A stretch of 40,260 bases of DNA, taken from Bacteroidota bacterium (GTDB lineage: Bacteria > Bacteroidota > Bacteroidia > Bacteroidales > Bacteroidaceae). This document shows, piece after piece, positions 39,966 to 40,260 of this stretch (positions are counted from its first letter, which is position 1; each line of letters opens with the position of its first letter). The DNA is taken from the NCBI GenBank assembly GCA_023425865.1, contig JAFABV010000016.1, forward strand, positions 1-40,260, in the 5' to 3' direction. The notes beneath the pieces were generated by a model. The model did not search any database, had not been told where the DNA came from, and saw nothing but the letters and a program-made list of their open reading frames with translations. Both the position numbers and the translations under genes were made by a program.

Positions 39966-40033
39966 GATTGTTTATCGAGTTTGTAATCTCCGTCAAGAAA
40001 TGACCTCTTCCTGACTGATTAGGCATTGGGTTG

Positions 40034-40067
40034 CAAAATTACTACATTGTGCTTATTTATCGGCAAA
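40034..40067 (-). promoter_or_regulatory. Promoter of the 130-aa hypothetical gene
   Basis: On the minus strand TTTG (40067-40064), 22 bp spacer, TAATTTTG (40041-40034). The leader to the ATG is about 68 nt. Confidence 0.5.
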
Positions 40068-40153
40068 AAGTATTTGAATAGTTTATCTAAAATGCTTTCA
40101 TCAAGGCCGAAAGGATGCTTCTCTTATCACTATTACGCGAGTTCGGGATAAGA

Positions 40154-40260
40154 TTAGTATGCAAATAGGTCCAATTGCCTTGTCTTTTCCACATGCACAG
40201 GCAGTGCCTCTGGTTTGTTGTCAAAGAAGCAGTAGGCAGTGAGAGCCGAGCATAGGTTCA
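40154..40260 (-). CDS. C-terminal end of an unidentified protein (partial)
   Basis: The last 34 codons of a minus-strand gene that continues beyond the window. The end reads CFFDNKPEALPVHVEKTRQLDLFAY and stops at TAA (40156-40154). QLDLF close to the C-terminus matches the QL(S/D)LF consensus for binding the DNA polymerase sliding clamp. This would fit a translesion polymerase, mismatch repair or replication protein, but the family itself is not recognised. Only the C-terminus can be seen. Confidence 0.6.
   Translation of the reverse strand, partial: NLCSALTAYCFFDNKPEALPVHVEKTRQLDLFAY

Overview
The window looks like chromosomal DNA of a Bacteroidales bacterium, most likely Prevotellaceae. 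Three things point there. Many genes have Bacteroidetes-type promoters (-7 box TAnnTTTG with a TTTG/CTTG-like -33 box 18-22 bp upstream). Many products belong to families common in this group: FeoA-FeoB fusion, GT3 glycogen synthase, DUF1573, DUF4421, DUF1460, golvesin-domain amidase-like protein, YgiQ radical SAM protein, PPi-dependent phosphofructokinase. Ribosome binding sites are weak or absent. The 5S rRNA also matches the Bacteroidetes form. I see no phage, transposase, CRISPR array or tRNA gene, so this is mainly core chromosome with a few odd small genes and repeat-rich spacers.

Layout, left to right. (1) 1-290: end of an rRNA operon (spacer, 5S rRNA, terminator), followed by an 8-bp tandem repeat. 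(2) 490-5400: a secreted hypothetical protein divergent from a two-gene glycogen operon (GT3 synthase, GT35 phosphorylase). (3) 5400-6050: a gene-free spacer with a 23-bp tandem array of stem-loops. (4) 6126-9122: a secreted CHB_HEX_C-like protein, a 56-residue small ORF, rpe, and an ECF sigma factor convergent with rpe. (5) 9467-15962: a four-gene histidine utilisation operon (ftcD-hutU-hutH-hutI), closed by a strong bidirectional terminator. (6) 16020-23748: a six-gene minus-strand operon (small hypothetical, PlsC-like acyltransferase, golvesin/amidase-like/FN3 protein, small hypothetical, YgiQ, and a PP2C-TruA fusion). (7) 23952-25601: pfp. (8) 25712-28562: two GH25 lysozymes flanking a membrane zinc-ribbon protein. 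(9) 28756-30918: an EamA transporter, an AT-rich secreted orphan and a DUF1573 protein. (10) 31131-33792: aspS and two small winged-helix-type genes. (11) 33802-39527: feoAB divergent from a three-gene run (Gfo/Idh/MocA oxidoreductase, DUF4421 outer-membrane protein, DUF1460 amidase). (12) 39573-40260: a conserved-looking small protein and the last 34 codons of a minus-strand gene ending in a beta-clamp-binding-like motif.

How the genes work together. The hut operon encodes all four steps from histidine to glutamate plus methenyl-tetrahydrofolate. The glycogen pair makes and degrades storage polysaccharide. pfp and rpe serve central carbon flux. At least four genes are predicted cell-wall hydrolases or amidases, in three separate transcription units.

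The most unusual item is the single reading frame 16020-17564. It joins an apparently complete PP2C-type phosphatase domain to a complete TruA pseudouridine synthase with almost no linker, and starts with TTG. Other points to check are the Ser-Ser-Gly triad in HutH where Ala-Ser-Gly is expected, the animal-type architecture of the hut enzymes, the stem-loop repeat array, a canonical G-quadruplex motif between feoAB and its divergent neighbour, a nested inverted repeat upstream of the hut promoter, and a histone-H1-like tail on a winged-helix protein. All family assignments come from reading the sequence against remembered families; no database search was run.
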